Assembly (NCBI RefSeq): GCF_013404075.1
Contig: NZ_JACBJQ010000022.1
Coordinates: 48,064-112,063 of the forward strand
Reading direction: 5' to 3'
Source of the DNA: Mycolicibacterium vinylchloridicum
GTDB lineage: Bacteria > Actinomycetota > Actinomycetes > Mycobacteriales > Mycobacteriaceae
Length of the DNA: 64,000 nucleotides
The position numbers were made by a program, and so were the translations under genes. Positions 17,476 to 25,990 of this stretch are shown piece after piece. How positions within the stretch are numbered: position 1 is the stretch's first letter; each line of letters begins with the position of its first letter. The notes under the pieces were generated by a model. It searched no databases. It saw only the letters and a list, made by a program, of their open reading frames with translations, and was not told the DNA's origin.

Positions 17476-18506
17476 GCAGCGGGATTCTGCCAGTGCGGGA
17501 AGCAGCGCTTGTCGATTCGGCCGTGCACACCCTGACGCTGATCGACGACCTGGGTGACGGTGAAGTCCACTGCCACCGACATCAACGAGTACGCGTCGGC
17601 GCGAGACAACCCAAAGCGTCGCTGCAACAGCGCCAGCGTGCGCAGCGCCGCGCATTTCATCGCGGCATCCAGACTGTCCCCGAACCCGTGCACCAGCAGC
17701 TCGGTCGCGGTTTCCAGCACCGGCACGGTGAACGGCAGATCACGGCGAATGGTCAAGCGCAGCAACCCGTTCAGTGAGGATTCCAACGCGGTGCCGCTGA
17801 CCTCGCCGTCGCCCTGTGAGACGTGCGGGTCGCCGATCGACAGCAGTGCGCCGGGCACCTGGACGGGATAGTACATCCGGCCGCCGGCGCCGATGCGCCA
17901 GTTGTCGACGTTGCCGCCGTGGTCGCCGGGCGGTACCGAGGAGACCCGCACCGGATCGGCCGGCGCGACGCCCATGGTGCCGAAGTGGGGGCGCAGCGGC
18001 ACGACAACGCCGGGCAGCGCGGGTTCGCGGCGCGCGGGGTCGGGGGTGACGATGGTGCCGGGTTGGTCGGCCAGCGGGGTGGCCGTCCAGTCGTAGCCGA
18101 ACAGCGCTCGTCCCAACAGCGCGTCGACGTCGAGCTCGTAGACGGTGACCCGTTCCACCGGTATCTCGTCGTACAGGTGACCCCAGTGCCCCGCGAGGTT
18201 GGAGCCGTACGGCAGCCGCGGGGTGGCCTCCAGGATGTCGACCTGCAGCACGTCCCCCGGTCGCGCCCCGCTCACCGCGATCGGCCCGGTGAGGATGTGC
18301 GGTCCGGGCCCACGCTCGTCGACCTCGGCGAACACCTGCGAAATGTGCTCATCCATCAACAGGTCGGGGGCGTCACCGGCGTGGTGGGTGAGCGTCTCGA
18401 TGGCCACCAGGTCACCGGATTCGACGGTCAGTGCGGGCGGCTGTCGCGGGTCGAAATAACCCCAGTGCACCGTCTGGGCCGTCGCCGGAAGGTGGTGCAC
18501 TGTCAT
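17472..18506 (-). CDS. Acetamidase/formamidase family protein
   Basis: A 344-aa member of the FmdA/AmdA family, which hydrolyses short aliphatic amides such as formamide and acetamide to acid and ammonia. Typical segments are GPIAVSGARPGDVLQVDI, PLRPHFGTMGVAP, GGNVDN, LLSIGDPHVSQGDGEVSGTA and the C-terminal DAYSLMSVAVDFTVTQ. ATG 18506 begins the family N-terminus; the open frame upstream to 18686 is not supported. It is coupled to the RidA gene and separated by 47 bp from the downstream-facing response regulator. Confidence 0.88.
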   Translation of the reverse strand: MTVHHLPATAQTVHWGYFDPRQPPALTVESGDLVAIETLTHHAGDAPDLLMDEHISQVFAEVDERGPGPHILTGPIAVSGARPGDVLQVDILEATPRLPYGSNLAGHWGHLYDEIPVERVTVYELDVDALLGRALFGYDWTATPLADQPGTIVTPDPARREPALPGVVVPLRPHFGTMGVAPADPVRVSSVPPGDHGGNVDNWRIGAGGRMYYPVQVPGALLSIGDPHVSQGDGEVSGTALESSLNGLLRLTIRRDLPFTVPVLETATELLVHGFGDSLDAAMKCAALRTLALLQRRFGLSRADAYSLMSVAVDFTVTQVVDQRQGVHGRIDKRCFPHWQNPAA

Positions 18507-18553
18507 AAGCGTCAGATCATGCCAGCCGGGCTGATCGGGCGCGCGCCGAAGGA

Positions 18554-19219
18554 TCACACGGTGTGATAGCGCCGTTCGGGCCGGCCGGCACCGTACTGCA
18601 GCCGAAGCGCCACCGCTCCGGTGCTCAGGAAATACTCGAGGTAGCGACGCGCGCTGACCCTGGAAATCCCCACCAGATCGGCGCATTCGGCCGCCGACAC
18701 CTCACCCGCGCCACGCACGGCCTCGAGCACCATCCGCCCCGTCTCGGCGCCGAGTCCTTTGGGCATCCGAGCCTGTTCACCCGGCGCGGGAGAGTTTCCG
18801 AACAGCGTATCGACGAAGCTCTGGTCGATGCCGTGGTCGGTCCCCAGCGCGTCCGCGCGGGCGGCGAATGACGCCAATTTCGCCCGCAGTTGGTCGAACT
18901 CGAACGGCTTGATCAGGTAGTCGGCTGCGCCGCCGTCGAGCGCGCCGCTCACGGTGTCCAATTCCCGTGCGGCGGTGATCATGATGACGCCAACCGGGTC
19001 GCCCTCGGCCCGCAAGGTCTGCAGGACCTGTAGGCCGGTCATGTCGGGAAGGTAGACGTCGAGCAGGATCAGGTCGGGCCGAAGCCGGTGCGCGGCTTCG
19101 AGTGCGGTCTCGCCGGTATGGGCGACGTCGACGGTATGGAAACCGTCGATGCGGTCGACGAAGCGGCGGTGAATCCCGGCGACCATGAAGTCGTCATCGA
19201 CGACCAGTACCTCACGCAT
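18554..19219 (-). CDS. Two-component response regulator, CitB/DcuR/DctR type
   Basis: A 221-aa regulator. The receiver domain (about 1-120) has the acidic pocket DDD near the start, the phospho-acceptor Asp in LLDVYLPDMTG and the Lys in LIKPFEFDQL. A C-terminal helix-turn-helix (AECADLVGISRVSARRYLEYF, in two helices) binds DNA. It overlaps the sensor kinase gene by 8 bp. CitB-type regulators usually control uptake of di- and tricarboxylates; the tctCBA transporter genes are divergently placed just beyond the kinase, so they are the likely target. Confidence 0.92.
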   Translation of the reverse strand: MREVLVVDDDFMVAGIHRRFVDRIDGFHTVDVAHTGETALEAAHRLRPDLILLDVYLPDMTGLQVLQTLRAEGDPVGVIMITAARELDTVSGALDGGAADYLIKPFEFDQLRAKLASFAARADALGTDHGIDQSFVDTLFGNSPAPGEQARMPKGLGAETGRMVLEAVRGAGEVSAAECADLVGISRVSARRYLEYFLSTGAVALRLQYGAGRPERRYHTV

Positions 19220-20816
19220 GGCTGACCGACTCGATCCGCGGCAATCGCGCGACGAACAGGGCACCGCCACCGTCGGCGTCGCGCACTTCGGCCGTGCCAC
19301 CGTGCTGTGCGGCGATCAGCCGGACCAGGGCAAGGCCGATACCGCGCCCACCGGGAACATCCGGCTTGGACGTGACGCCACGGGCGAAGATCTGTGTCCG
19401 AAGTTCCTCCGGCACACCGGGTCCCGAGTCGGCGACCTCGATGGTGAGACCGTCGCCGTCGTCGACACGTACGGTGACCCGAGAGTCGATCGTGCCCTCC
19501 GAGACGGCGACGGCGTTGTCGATCAGGTTGCCCAGCACCGTGATCACGTCGGTGGCCAGTGCGGGGCTGAGTGCCGCCAGGTGGGAGTCGTCGGCCAGCT
19601 CCAAGGAAACACCACTCTCGGCTGCCAGCGTCGTCTTGGCGATCAGCAGGGCGGCGACGGCGGGGTCGGAAATACGTTGGGTGACAGCATCACTGATCTC
19701 AGCGCGGCGCCGGGTCAGCGCCCCGACCAGATCGCGCACCGAGTCGTACTCCTCCAGCTGCACCAGCCCGGAGATGGTGTGCAGTTGGTTGGCGAACTCA
19801 TGGGTCTGGGCCCGCAGCGTATCGGTGACACTCTTGTGCGAGGACAGCTGGGCCTGCATCGACGCCAACTCGGTGCTGTCCCGCATCGTGGTGACCGTGC
19901 CGATACGTTGACCTTGGCTGGTGGCCGCCCGACGGTTGAGTGCCAGTACCCGACTGGGTGTCGCGATCACGACGTCGTGACCGTCCTCGCCGGACAGCAG
20001 GAATGCCGCCACGGCCGGATCGATGCCGGCGTCGCGCACCGGTAGGTTGACGGCCTCGGCGCCGATCCCGAGCAGGTCCTGGGCGCTGTCGTTGACCACG
20101 GTGATCACGCCGTCGGTGTTCACCCCGATCACGCCCTCACGAATGCTGTGCAGCAACGCTTCTCGATGCTCGGCCAGTCCGGCGATCTCGGCGACCTCCA
20201 GTCCGCGGGTATGGCGTTTGATACGCCGCGACAGCAACCAGGAGGCGAGCAACCCCAGTGCCGCGCCGAGGCCCAGGTAGACCAGCAACCGCTCACCCGC
20301 CCCGCTGAGCAGCTGCCACACCGAGGGATACGGTTCGCTCACCGACACCACCGACAGCACCGCACCGTCGGTGGACAGAATCGGAACCTGGCCGACCAGC
20401 GCGTGGTGGCCGTCAACGTCCAGATCGCCGAACCAGGCCCGGCCCTCGACGACCCGGCTGGGCCCGAAATCGACGGTCCGCCCGATCCGCGAGGGGTCCG
20501 ACGAGACCCGGACGACTCCGGTCGGATCGATCAATTCGGCCATATCTGCGCCGGACAGTGCCACCGCGCGGTCAACGTCGGGTGCCAGCAGGCGAGCGGC
20601 GAACGGGTCGGCGTAGCGATCCCGGACCAGCGGGGTCGAGGCGACGTTCTCGGCGACCGCGATCATCCGCTGCCCCCGGACGTCGCGGAACTCCTTGGTC
20701 GACTGAGTGATCGACACCGCGGCCACCGCGATCAACACGACCGCCACCACCAGCATCTGAAAGGCCAGGAACTGGCCCGCCAAGCTTCGGCTGCTACGCG
20801 CCAGTGATGACCACAA
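19212..20816 (-). CDS. Sensor histidine kinase, CitA/DcuS type
   Basis: A membrane sensor kinase of about 534 aa. Order: N-terminal membrane helix, periplasmic PDC/sCache domain (about 40-170), second membrane helix, PAS domain (about 200-310), a SpoB-type phospho-acceptor region with the His in RAQTHEFANQLHTISGL, and HATPase blocks NLIDNAV, DSGPGVPEE and GRGIGLALVRLIA. This layout is that of CitA/DcuS sensors of carboxylates. The frame opens with TTG 20825, but AAAGGAAG abuts that codon; TTG 20816 lies 9 nt from it and is preferred. Confidence 0.9.
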   Translation of the reverse strand: MWSSLARSSRSLAGQFLAFQMLVVAVVLIAVAAVSITQSTKEFRDVRGQRMIAVAENVASTPLVRDRYADPFAARLLAPDVDRAVALSGADMAELIDPTGVVRVSSDPSRIGRTVDFGPSRVVEGRAWFGDLDVDGHHALVGQVPILSTDGAVLSVVSVSEPYPSVWQLLSGAGERLLVYLGLGAALGLLASWLLSRRIKRHTRGLEVAEIAGLAEHREALLHSIREGVIGVNTDGVITVVNDSAQDLLGIGAEAVNLPVRDAGIDPAVAAFLLSGEDGHDVVIATPSRVLALNRRAATSQGQRIGTVTTMRDSTELASMQAQLSSHKSVTDTLRAQTHEFANQLHTISGLVQLEEYDSVRDLVGALTRRRAEISDAVTQRISDPAVAALLIAKTTLAAESGVSLELADDSHLAALSPALATDVITVLGNLIDNAVAVSEGTIDSRVTVRVDDGDGLTIEVADSGPGVPEELRTQIFARGVTSKPDVPGGRGIGLALVRLIAAQHGGTAEVRDADGGGALFVARLPRIESVSHA

Positions 20817-20908
20817 CGACCACAACTTCCTTTACGTCCCAAAGAGTGACCTGCATCACCCTATCCGCCAGTATTGCTGAGCATCACATCAATGCGAAGG
20901 GGACGACG

Positions 20909-21901
20909 ATGTTGCGGCCTAGTCGACGACCATTCTTTCGGGCGGCTGCCCTGGCGCTGGCCGTCGCGGTGGTGCTCACCGCCTGCGGTGTGACGCGCGG
21001 TGACGATCCATCTGGTCTGCACAGGCTGCGGATGATGGTGCCCAACAGCCCCGGCGGCGGCTACGACCTGACCGCACGGACCGCGGTGAAGATCATGGAG
21101 GACCGCGACATCACCGGTCGCGTGGAGGTGTTCAACGTGCTCGGTGCGGGCGGCACCGTCGCGATGGCACGGCTCATGAACGAGCGGGGCAACGACGACC
21201 TGATGATGACGATGGGTCTGGGCGTCGTCGGCGCCACCTATACCAACGGGTCTAAGATCAAGGCCTCCGACGCGACGGCCATCGCCAAGTTGATCGAGGA
21301 CCCGGGGGCGATCTTCGTTCCCGCCGATTCGCCGTTCAAGACAGTGGCCGACTTCGTTGCGGCGTGGAAGGCAGATCCGAGCAAGGTCACGATCGGCGGC
21401 GGCTCGTCACCGGGCGGCCCCGATCACCTTTTCCCGATGGAGGTCGCCAAGAAGGTCGGCGTCGACCCGAAACAGGTCAATTTCATCACCTATGACGGCG
21501 GTGGCGACCTGCTGACCGCACTGCTCGGCAAGAAGATCACCGTGGGAACCTCCAGCCCGGGTGAGCTCATCGACCAGATCGAAGCGGGCCAGCTGCGGGT
21601 ACTGGCGGTGTCCAGCGAGGAACGCGTGGAGGGTATCGACGCGCCGACGCTCAAGGAATCCGGCATCGACCTCACGTTCGCCAACTGGCGCGGTGTCCTT
21701 GCGCCACCGGGTATTTCGGACAATGCCAAGCGCGAGATGGTCAAAGCGCTCGAAGAGATGCACGGCACGAGTGAGTGGAAAGAGGCGTTGGTCAAGAACG
21801 GCTGGACAGACGCCTTCGTCACCGGTGCGGCGTTCGAACAGTTCCTCACCGACCAGGACAACCGGGTTTCGACGACCCTGACCGAATTGGGGCTGCTGTG
21901 A
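20909..21901 (+). CDS. tctC: Tripartite tricarboxylate transporter substrate-binding lipoprotein TctC
   Basis: A 330-aa extracytoplasmic solute-binding protein that captures citrate or another carboxylate. It has a signal peptide with lipobox VLTAC, then a Bug/TctC fold with MVPNSPGGGYDLTART at the start and GGSSPGGPDH in the middle. The start at ATG 20909 follows GAAGGGGACG; the frame stays open upstream to 20804 but would run into the divergent kinase start. It is the first gene of tctCBA and overlaps tctB by 4 bp (GTGA). Confidence 0.93.
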   Translation: MLRPSRRPFFRAAALALAVAVVLTACGVTRGDDPSGLHRLRMMVPNSPGGGYDLTARTAVKIMEDRDITGRVEVFNVLGAGGTVAMARLMNERGNDDLMMTMGLGVVGATYTNGSKIKASDATAIAKLIEDPGAIFVPADSPFKTVADFVAAWKADPSKVTIGGGSSPGGPDHLFPMEVAKKVGVDPKQVNFITYDGGGDLLTALLGKKITVGTSSPGELIDQIEAGQLRVLAVSSEERVEGIDAPTLKESGIDLTFANWRGVLAPPGISDNAKREMVKALEEMHGTSEWKEALVKNGWTDAFVTGAAFEQFLTDQDNRVSTTLTELGLL

Positions 21902-22413
21902 GCATTGACAACCCGCGGGTGCAGGCCCGCACGCCCGACTACGCGCAGTACATCGTCGTCGCTGTGCTGGCGCTCGTCGGCGGATTCCTGGTCTACAGCG
22001 GACTGACCTTGGACGAAGGCTTCGCCAAGGTGGATCCCGTTGGGCCCAAGTTTTTTCCGACGATCATCGGCGCCGCGGCGCTGGTACTCGCGGTGGTCCT
22101 GGCCGTTGCGATCCCGCGCGGCAGCAAGGGCGAAGCCGACGCCGGTGAGGACATCGATCCGGAGGCGCCGGGGGACTGGCGCACCGTCGGGCTGCTGATC
22201 GCCTTGTTCGTCGCGATGATCCTGCTGGTCAACTGGCTCGGCTGGGTCATCACCAGCGCACTGTTCTTCGCCGGTGCGGCAACGATTTTGGGCAGCAGGC
22301 ATTACGTGCGGAACGTCGTCATCGGTGTTGTGCTGGCGCTGGCCAGCTTCTACGCGTTCTACTCCGGGCTCGGAATCCCGCTGCCCGCAGGCATCTTGGA
22401 CGGGGTTCTCTAG
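21898..22413 (+). CDS. tctB: Tripartite tricarboxylate transporter small membrane subunit TctB
   Basis: A 171-aa small membrane subunit with four predicted helices: about 18-38, 55-77, 98-118 and 126-165 (the last covering two). An acidic cytoplasmic loop (EADAGEDIDPEAPGD) splits the pairs, as in the TctB family. The segment GPKFFPTIIGAAAL is a family hallmark. The GTG at 21898 overlaps the tctC stop; tctA begins at the next base after its stop, so the three genes are a tight operon. Confidence 0.9.
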   Translation: MSIDNPRVQARTPDYAQYIVVAVLALVGGFLVYSGLTLDEGFAKVDPVGPKFFPTIIGAAALVLAVVLAVAIPRGSKGEADAGEDIDPEAPGDWRTVGLLIALFVAMILLVNWLGWVITSALFFAGAATILGSRHYVRNVVIGVVLALASFYAFYSGLGIPLPAGILDGVL

Positions 22414-23955
22414 ATGGACAACTTCAATTGGCTGTTGCAGGGTTTCGCCGAGGCAGCCACCCCGATGAACCTGCTGTACGCCGTGATCGGGGTGCTGCTG
22501 GGCACGGCGGTCGGTGTGTTGCCCGGCATCGGACCGGCCATGACGGTGGCGTTGCTGCTTCCGATCACCTACAACGTCAGCCCCAGTGCGGCATTCATCA
22601 TGTTCGCCGGCATCTTCTACGGTGGCATGTACGGCGGTTCCACCACGTCGATCCTGCTGAACACGCCGGGAGAGTCGTCGTCGGTGATCACCGCCATCGA
22701 GGGCAACAAGATGGCCAAAGCGGGCCGAGCCGCGCAGGCATTGGCTACCGCGGCCATCGGTTCGTTCGTCGCGGGCACCATCGGCACCGTGCTGCTGGCG
22801 GCGTTCGCGCCCGCGATCTCGCGGTTCGCCGTGACCCTCGGCGCACCGTCCTATCTGGCGATCATGCTCTTCGCCCTGGTGGCGGTGACCGCGGTGTTGG
22901 GCTCGTCGAAGCTGCGCGGCGCCATCTCGCTGGTGCTCGGTCTGGCGATCGGCATCGTGGGCATCGACTTCCTCACCGGCCAGCCACGGGCCACGTTCGG
23001 TATCCCGCAGCTTTCCGACGGTATCGACATCGTGGTGATCGCTGTCGCGATTTTCGCTGTGGGAGAGGCGCTCTGGGTGGCCGTGCACCTGCGCCGGCGC
23101 CCGGCCGATGTGATCCCGGTCGGCCGGCCGTGGATGGGTCGCGACGACTGGCGGCGGTCCTGGAAGCCGTGGTTGCGCGGCACCGCCTTCGGGTTCCCGT
23201 TCGGTGCGCTACCCGCAGGCGGGGCGGAACTGCCCACGTTCTTGAGCTACATCACCGAGAAGAAGCTGTCGAAGCATCCGGAGGAGTTCGGGCGTGGCGC
23301 CATTGAGGGGGTGGCCGGCCCCGAGGCGGCCAACAACGCCTCGGCCGCAGGCACTCTCGTGCCGATGCTGTCGCTGGGCCTGCCGACCAATGCCACCGCC
23401 GCGGTCATGCTCACCGCTTTCGTCTCTTATGGAATACAGCCCGGCCCAACGCTTTTCAGCAAGGAGCCGCTGCTGATCTGGACACTGATCGCCAGTCTGT
23501 TCATCGGCAACTTCCTGTTGTTGGTGCTCAACCTGCCGTTGGCGCCGCTGTGGGCCAAGCTGCTGCGTACGCCACGGCCGTACCTCTACGCCGGCATCCT
23601 GTTCTTCGCCACGCTCGGAGCGTTCGCGGTGAATGTGCAGCCACTCGACCTCGCTCTGCTGCTGTTGTTCGGCCTGCTCGGTCTGATGATGCGCCGGTTC
23701 GGCCTTCCGGTATTGCCGCTGATCATCGGCGTCATCCTTGGCCCGCGGATCGAACGCCAGTTGCGCCAGAGCCTGCAGCTCGGCGGAGGCGATTGGTCGA
23801 GCCTCTTCACCGAGCCGGTCGCCATTGTGACGTACGTATGCATGGCGGTGCTGCTCGCCGTGCCGCTGGTGCTGCGCCTGCTGCATCGCGATGAGGAGAC
23901 GCTGCTGATCGTCGAGGACGACAAGGACCAGAGAGAGAAGGCGCGGACAACATGA
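22414..23955 (+). CDS. tctA: Tripartite tricarboxylate transporter large permease TctA
   Basis: A 513-aa permease with about 12 membrane helices that couples carboxylate uptake to an ion gradient. Family signatures are GVLPGIGPAMTVALLLPIT, YGGMYGGSTTSILLNTPGE and, in the second repeat, PAGGAELPTFLSY and GPEAANNASAAGTLVPMLSLG. The C-terminus is a charged tail (EDDKDQREKARTT). It starts directly at the base after the tctB stop. Its stop overlaps a short reading frame that leads into the stress-protein gene. Confidence 0.95.
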   Translation: MDNFNWLLQGFAEAATPMNLLYAVIGVLLGTAVGVLPGIGPAMTVALLLPITYNVSPSAAFIMFAGIFYGGMYGGSTTSILLNTPGESSSVITAIEGNKMAKAGRAAQALATAAIGSFVAGTIGTVLLAAFAPAISRFAVTLGAPSYLAIMLFALVAVTAVLGSSKLRGAISLVLGLAIGIVGIDFLTGQPRATFGIPQLSDGIDIVVIAVAIFAVGEALWVAVHLRRRPADVIPVGRPWMGRDDWRRSWKPWLRGTAFGFPFGALPAGGAELPTFLSYITEKKLSKHPEEFGRGAIEGVAGPEAANNASAAGTLVPMLSLGLPTNATAAVMLTAFVSYGIQPGPTLFSKEPLLIWTLIASLFIGNFLLLVLNLPLAPLWAKLLRTPRPYLYAGILFFATLGAFAVNVQPLDLALLLLFGLLGLMMRRFGLPVLPLIIGVILGPRIERQLRQSLQLGGGDWSSLFTEPVAIVTYVCMAVLLAVPLVLRLLHRDEETLLIVEDDKDQREKARTT

Positions 23956-23987
23956 TCACCGACGAGCGCTTGCGCGAGGAGAAATGA
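23952..23987 (+). CDS. Candidate 11-residue coupling ORF between tctA and usp
   Basis: The ATG at 23952 overlaps the tctA stop by 4 bp (ATGA), the frame MITDERLREEK follows, and its TGA at 23985-23987 overlaps the ATG of the stress-protein gene in the same ATGA fashion. The GAGGAGA inside it is the ribosome binding site of the next gene. It may simply carry ribosomes from tctA into usp; it is too short to judge as a protein. Confidence 0.35.
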   Translation: MITDERLREEK

Positions 23988-24370
23988 TCGTCGTGGGATA
24001 CACCAACGACCAGTTCGGAATGGCGGCGCTGGACGCCGGTATCACCGAAGCCACTCGACGGGACACCGACCTGCTGGTGGTCAACTCGACACCCGGGGAC
24101 TCCTATATCGACGCCGCGTTCGCCCAGCCGGGGCAGGTGCGCCACATCGAGGAACGGCTGCAGAACTCCGGCGTGCGTTACGAGCTCTCGCAGCCGGTCG
24201 GGGTGTACGCCGCCGACGCGCTGCTGGAAGCGATGGAGCGGCCCGAGGCCGAGCTGTTGGTCATCGGCCTCAAACACCGCAATCCCGTCGGCAAACTGCT
24301 CCTGGGCAGCGTCGCGCAGCAACTGCTGATGGAGTGCCCAAAACCTGTGCTCGCCGTCAAGCCTGGCTAA
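23984..24370 (+). CDS. Universal stress protein (UspA family)
   Basis: A 128-aa single Usp domain. The N-terminus MIVVGYTNDQFGMAALDAGI and the C-terminal nucleotide-binding stretch, with GLKHRNPVGKLLLGSVAQQLL split over the usual G-2x-G-9x-G(S/T) pattern, indicate an ATP-binding-type Usp. It is shorter at the N-terminus than many family members. GAGGAGA precedes the ATG. Usp genes are often found beside tripartite transporters, where a Usp protein may regulate the permease (as TeaD does in TRAP systems); that role here is inferred from position. Confidence 0.88.
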   Translation: MIVVGYTNDQFGMAALDAGITEATRRDTDLLVVNSTPGDSYIDAAFAQPGQVRHIEERLQNSGVRYELSQPVGVYAADALLEAMERPEAELLVIGLKHRNPVGKLLLGSVAQQLLMECPKPVLAVKPG

Positions 24371-24387
24371 TACCGAATAATGGAGTG

Positions 24388-25371
24388 ATGACCGTTTCGT
24401 TGATGGTGTGGGTGGTCACGTGCGCCGTGATTCTCGGGCTCTTCGTATTCGACTTCTACGCGCACGTGCGCGTGCCGCACGAACCGACCTTCAAAGAGTC
24501 CGCGACGTGGTCGTCGGTGTACATCGGCCTGGCGGTGGTGTTCGGCTTCGTCGTGTGGTGGTTGTGGGGCGGCTCATACGCCGGTGAGTACTTCGCGGGG
24601 TACGTCACCGAGAAGGCTTTGAGCGTCGACAACCTGTTCGTGTTCACGGTCATCATGGCGACGTTCGCGGTGCCACGACAGTTCCAGCAGAAGCTGCTGC
24701 TGATCGGGATCGTGCTGGCACTGGTGATGCGGGCGGGTTTCATCGCCGTCGGCGCCGCAGCCATCAGCACCTTCAGCTGGGTGTTCTACCTCTTCGGAAT
24801 CTTCCTGGTGCTCACCGCAATCAAGCTTGCTAAGGAAGCCGGCCACGAGAAGGAAGTCGAAGAGAAGCGCGACAGCCGGATCATCGCGCTGGTCCGCCGG
24901 TTCGTCCCGACGACCGAGGAGTACGCCGGCGACAAGTTCCTCACGACGCTCGACGGCAAACGAGTTGTCACGCCGATGTTGTTGGCGCTCATCGCAATCG
25001 GATTCACCGATCTGCTGTTCGCGTTGGACTCGATCCCGGCGATCTACGGCCTGACCGAGCAGCCCTACATCGTGTTCACCGCGAACGCGTTCGCGTTGAT
25101 GGGCCTGCGACAGCTGTACTTTTTGATCGGTGGTCTGCTGGACCGGCTGGTCTACCTGTCCTACGGGCTGTCCCTGATTCTGGCGTTCATCGGCGTCAAG
25201 CTGCTGCTGCACGCGCTGCACGAAAACAGCCTGCCGTTCATCAACAACGGTCAGCACGTTGGGGTGCCGGAGATCTCGACGGGCATGTCGATCGGCGTGA
25301 TCGGTGTGGTGCTGCTCGTCACCACCGTGGCCAGCCTGGCCAAGACCCGGGGCCGCGCCCCGCTGACCTAA
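24388..25371 (+). CDS. TerC family integral membrane protein
   Basis: A 327-aa membrane protein with about nine hydrophobic segments. Conserved acidic residues in membrane segments are visible in EKALSVDNLFVF and FTDLLFALDSIPAI, the two TerC signatures. Members act in metal efflux, especially Mn2+ during protein secretion; mycobacterial members are annotated as tellurium-resistance related, but direct function is not shown. I chose ATG 24388, 17 bp after the usp stop. Its stop overlaps that of the convergent secreted protein gene (CTAA). Confidence 0.92.
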   Translation: MTVSLMVWVVTCAVILGLFVFDFYAHVRVPHEPTFKESATWSSVYIGLAVVFGFVVWWLWGGSYAGEYFAGYVTEKALSVDNLFVFTVIMATFAVPRQFQQKLLLIGIVLALVMRAGFIAVGAAAISTFSWVFYLFGIFLVLTAIKLAKEAGHEKEVEEKRDSRIIALVRRFVPTTEEYAGDKFLTTLDGKRVVTPMLLALIAIGFTDLLFALDSIPAIYGLTEQPYIVFTANAFALMGLRQLYFLIGGLLDRLVYLSYGLSLILAFIGVKLLLHALHENSLPFINNGQHVGVPEISTGMSIGVIGVVLLVTTVASLAKTRGRAPLT

Positions 25372-25673
25372 TCGTTCTTGTTCGGGCAGGTGAGATCGAC
25401 GTAGACGACACCGGGGTTACCCGGGTTGGTCCGGAGCATCAAGCTCCCGTCGGGGATCATCATGACCGTCAGCCCGTGGACACCGTTGACGGTGCAGCCG
25501 GGCAGCGGCATCGTCGACGGGCTGTTGAACAACACGTTGTAGCCCTGGTTGTGCAATGCCTCGACGACGTCGGCGGCCGAGTCGCTGGTGGGAATGGCCG
25601 CGGCGACGCCGGGCGTACCCAGTGCCGCGCTGACGGCCAGGCCGATCGCTGCGGCGGTCAGGGGGATCTTCAC
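25368..25673 (-). CDS. Small secreted protein, unknown function
   Basis: A 101-aa protein with a clear Sec signal peptide (MKIPLTAAAIGLAVSAALG to a cleavage site near VAAA, residues 24-26). The mature part is about 75 aa with two cysteines (PGCTVNG and LTCPNKND) able to form a disulfide. Similar small mycobacterial secreted proteins are annotated as hypothetical. The start is GTG 25673 after AGGAG. It lies just downstream of an ECF sigma/anti-sigma pair on the same strand, separated by a hairpin, and may be a target of that sigma factor. Confidence 0.75.
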   Translation of the reverse strand: MKIPLTAAAIGLAVSAALGTPGVAAAIPTSDSAADVVEALHNQGYNVLFNSPSTMPLPGCTVNGVHGLTVMMIPDGSLMLRTNPGNPGVVYVDLTCPNKND

Positions 25674-25701
25674 GTCGGACTCCTATTGTCGATGGTCCGA
25701 C
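25674..25701 (-). promoter_or_regulatory. Inverted repeat enclosing the ribosome binding site of the secreted protein gene
   Basis: GTCGGAC (25674-25680) and GTCCGAC (25695-25701) form a 7-bp perfect inverted repeat with a 14-nt spacer that contains the AGGAG of the gene starting at 25673. It could be an operator or an RNA hairpin presenting or hiding the ribosome binding site. Confidence 0.4.
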
Positions 25702-25717
25702 TTTTAGTGACCGGCAC

Positions 25718-25739
25718 GCCGCGCGGCGTTACGCGCGGC
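25718..25739 (-). terminator. Hairpin after the sigma/anti-sigma operon
   Basis: GCCGCGCG (25718-25725) and CGCGCGGC (25732-25739) form a perfect 8-bp stem with a 6-nt loop, 11 bp beyond the anti-sigma stop. The next gene has its own ribosome binding site after it. There is no U-tract. Confidence 0.5.
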
Positions 25740-25750
25740 CGGGGAATCAC

Positions 25751-25990
25751 TTAGCGCCAGTCGCGGAAAGCGGCCAGCAGCTTGGTCCGGAATTCGGGAT
25801 CGAGATGCTCGCCGCCGATCTTGCCGACCGTGTCGATGGTGGCCCGAAATTGTTGAAGGTAGGACCCGCATCCGTCGCACTCGAGCAGGTGCATATCGAA
25901 TCGGGCCCTGGTCGGTAGGTCGAGCGACCCGTCGAGGTAGGCCGTGACGAGTTCCACCAATTCGTTGCAACTCATCGGTTCGGTACTCAC
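25751..25990 (-). CDS. Zinc-binding anti-sigma factor
   Basis: A 79-aa protein with the ZAS signature H-x3-C-x2-C in HLLECDGC, preceded by MSCNELVELVTAYLDGSL, the standard start of soluble anti-sigma factors. It lacks a membrane helix, so it is likely a cytoplasmic, perhaps redox-sensitive, inhibitor. Its GTG at 25990 overlaps the stop of the ECF sigma gene by 4 bp (GTGA), which pairs them. The frame remains open upstream to 26092 only as a shadow of the sigma gene. Confidence 0.87.
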   Translation of the reverse strand: MSTEPMSCNELVELVTAYLDGSLDLPTRARFDMHLLECDGCGSYLQQFRATIDTVGKIGGEHLDPEFRTKLLAAFRDWR

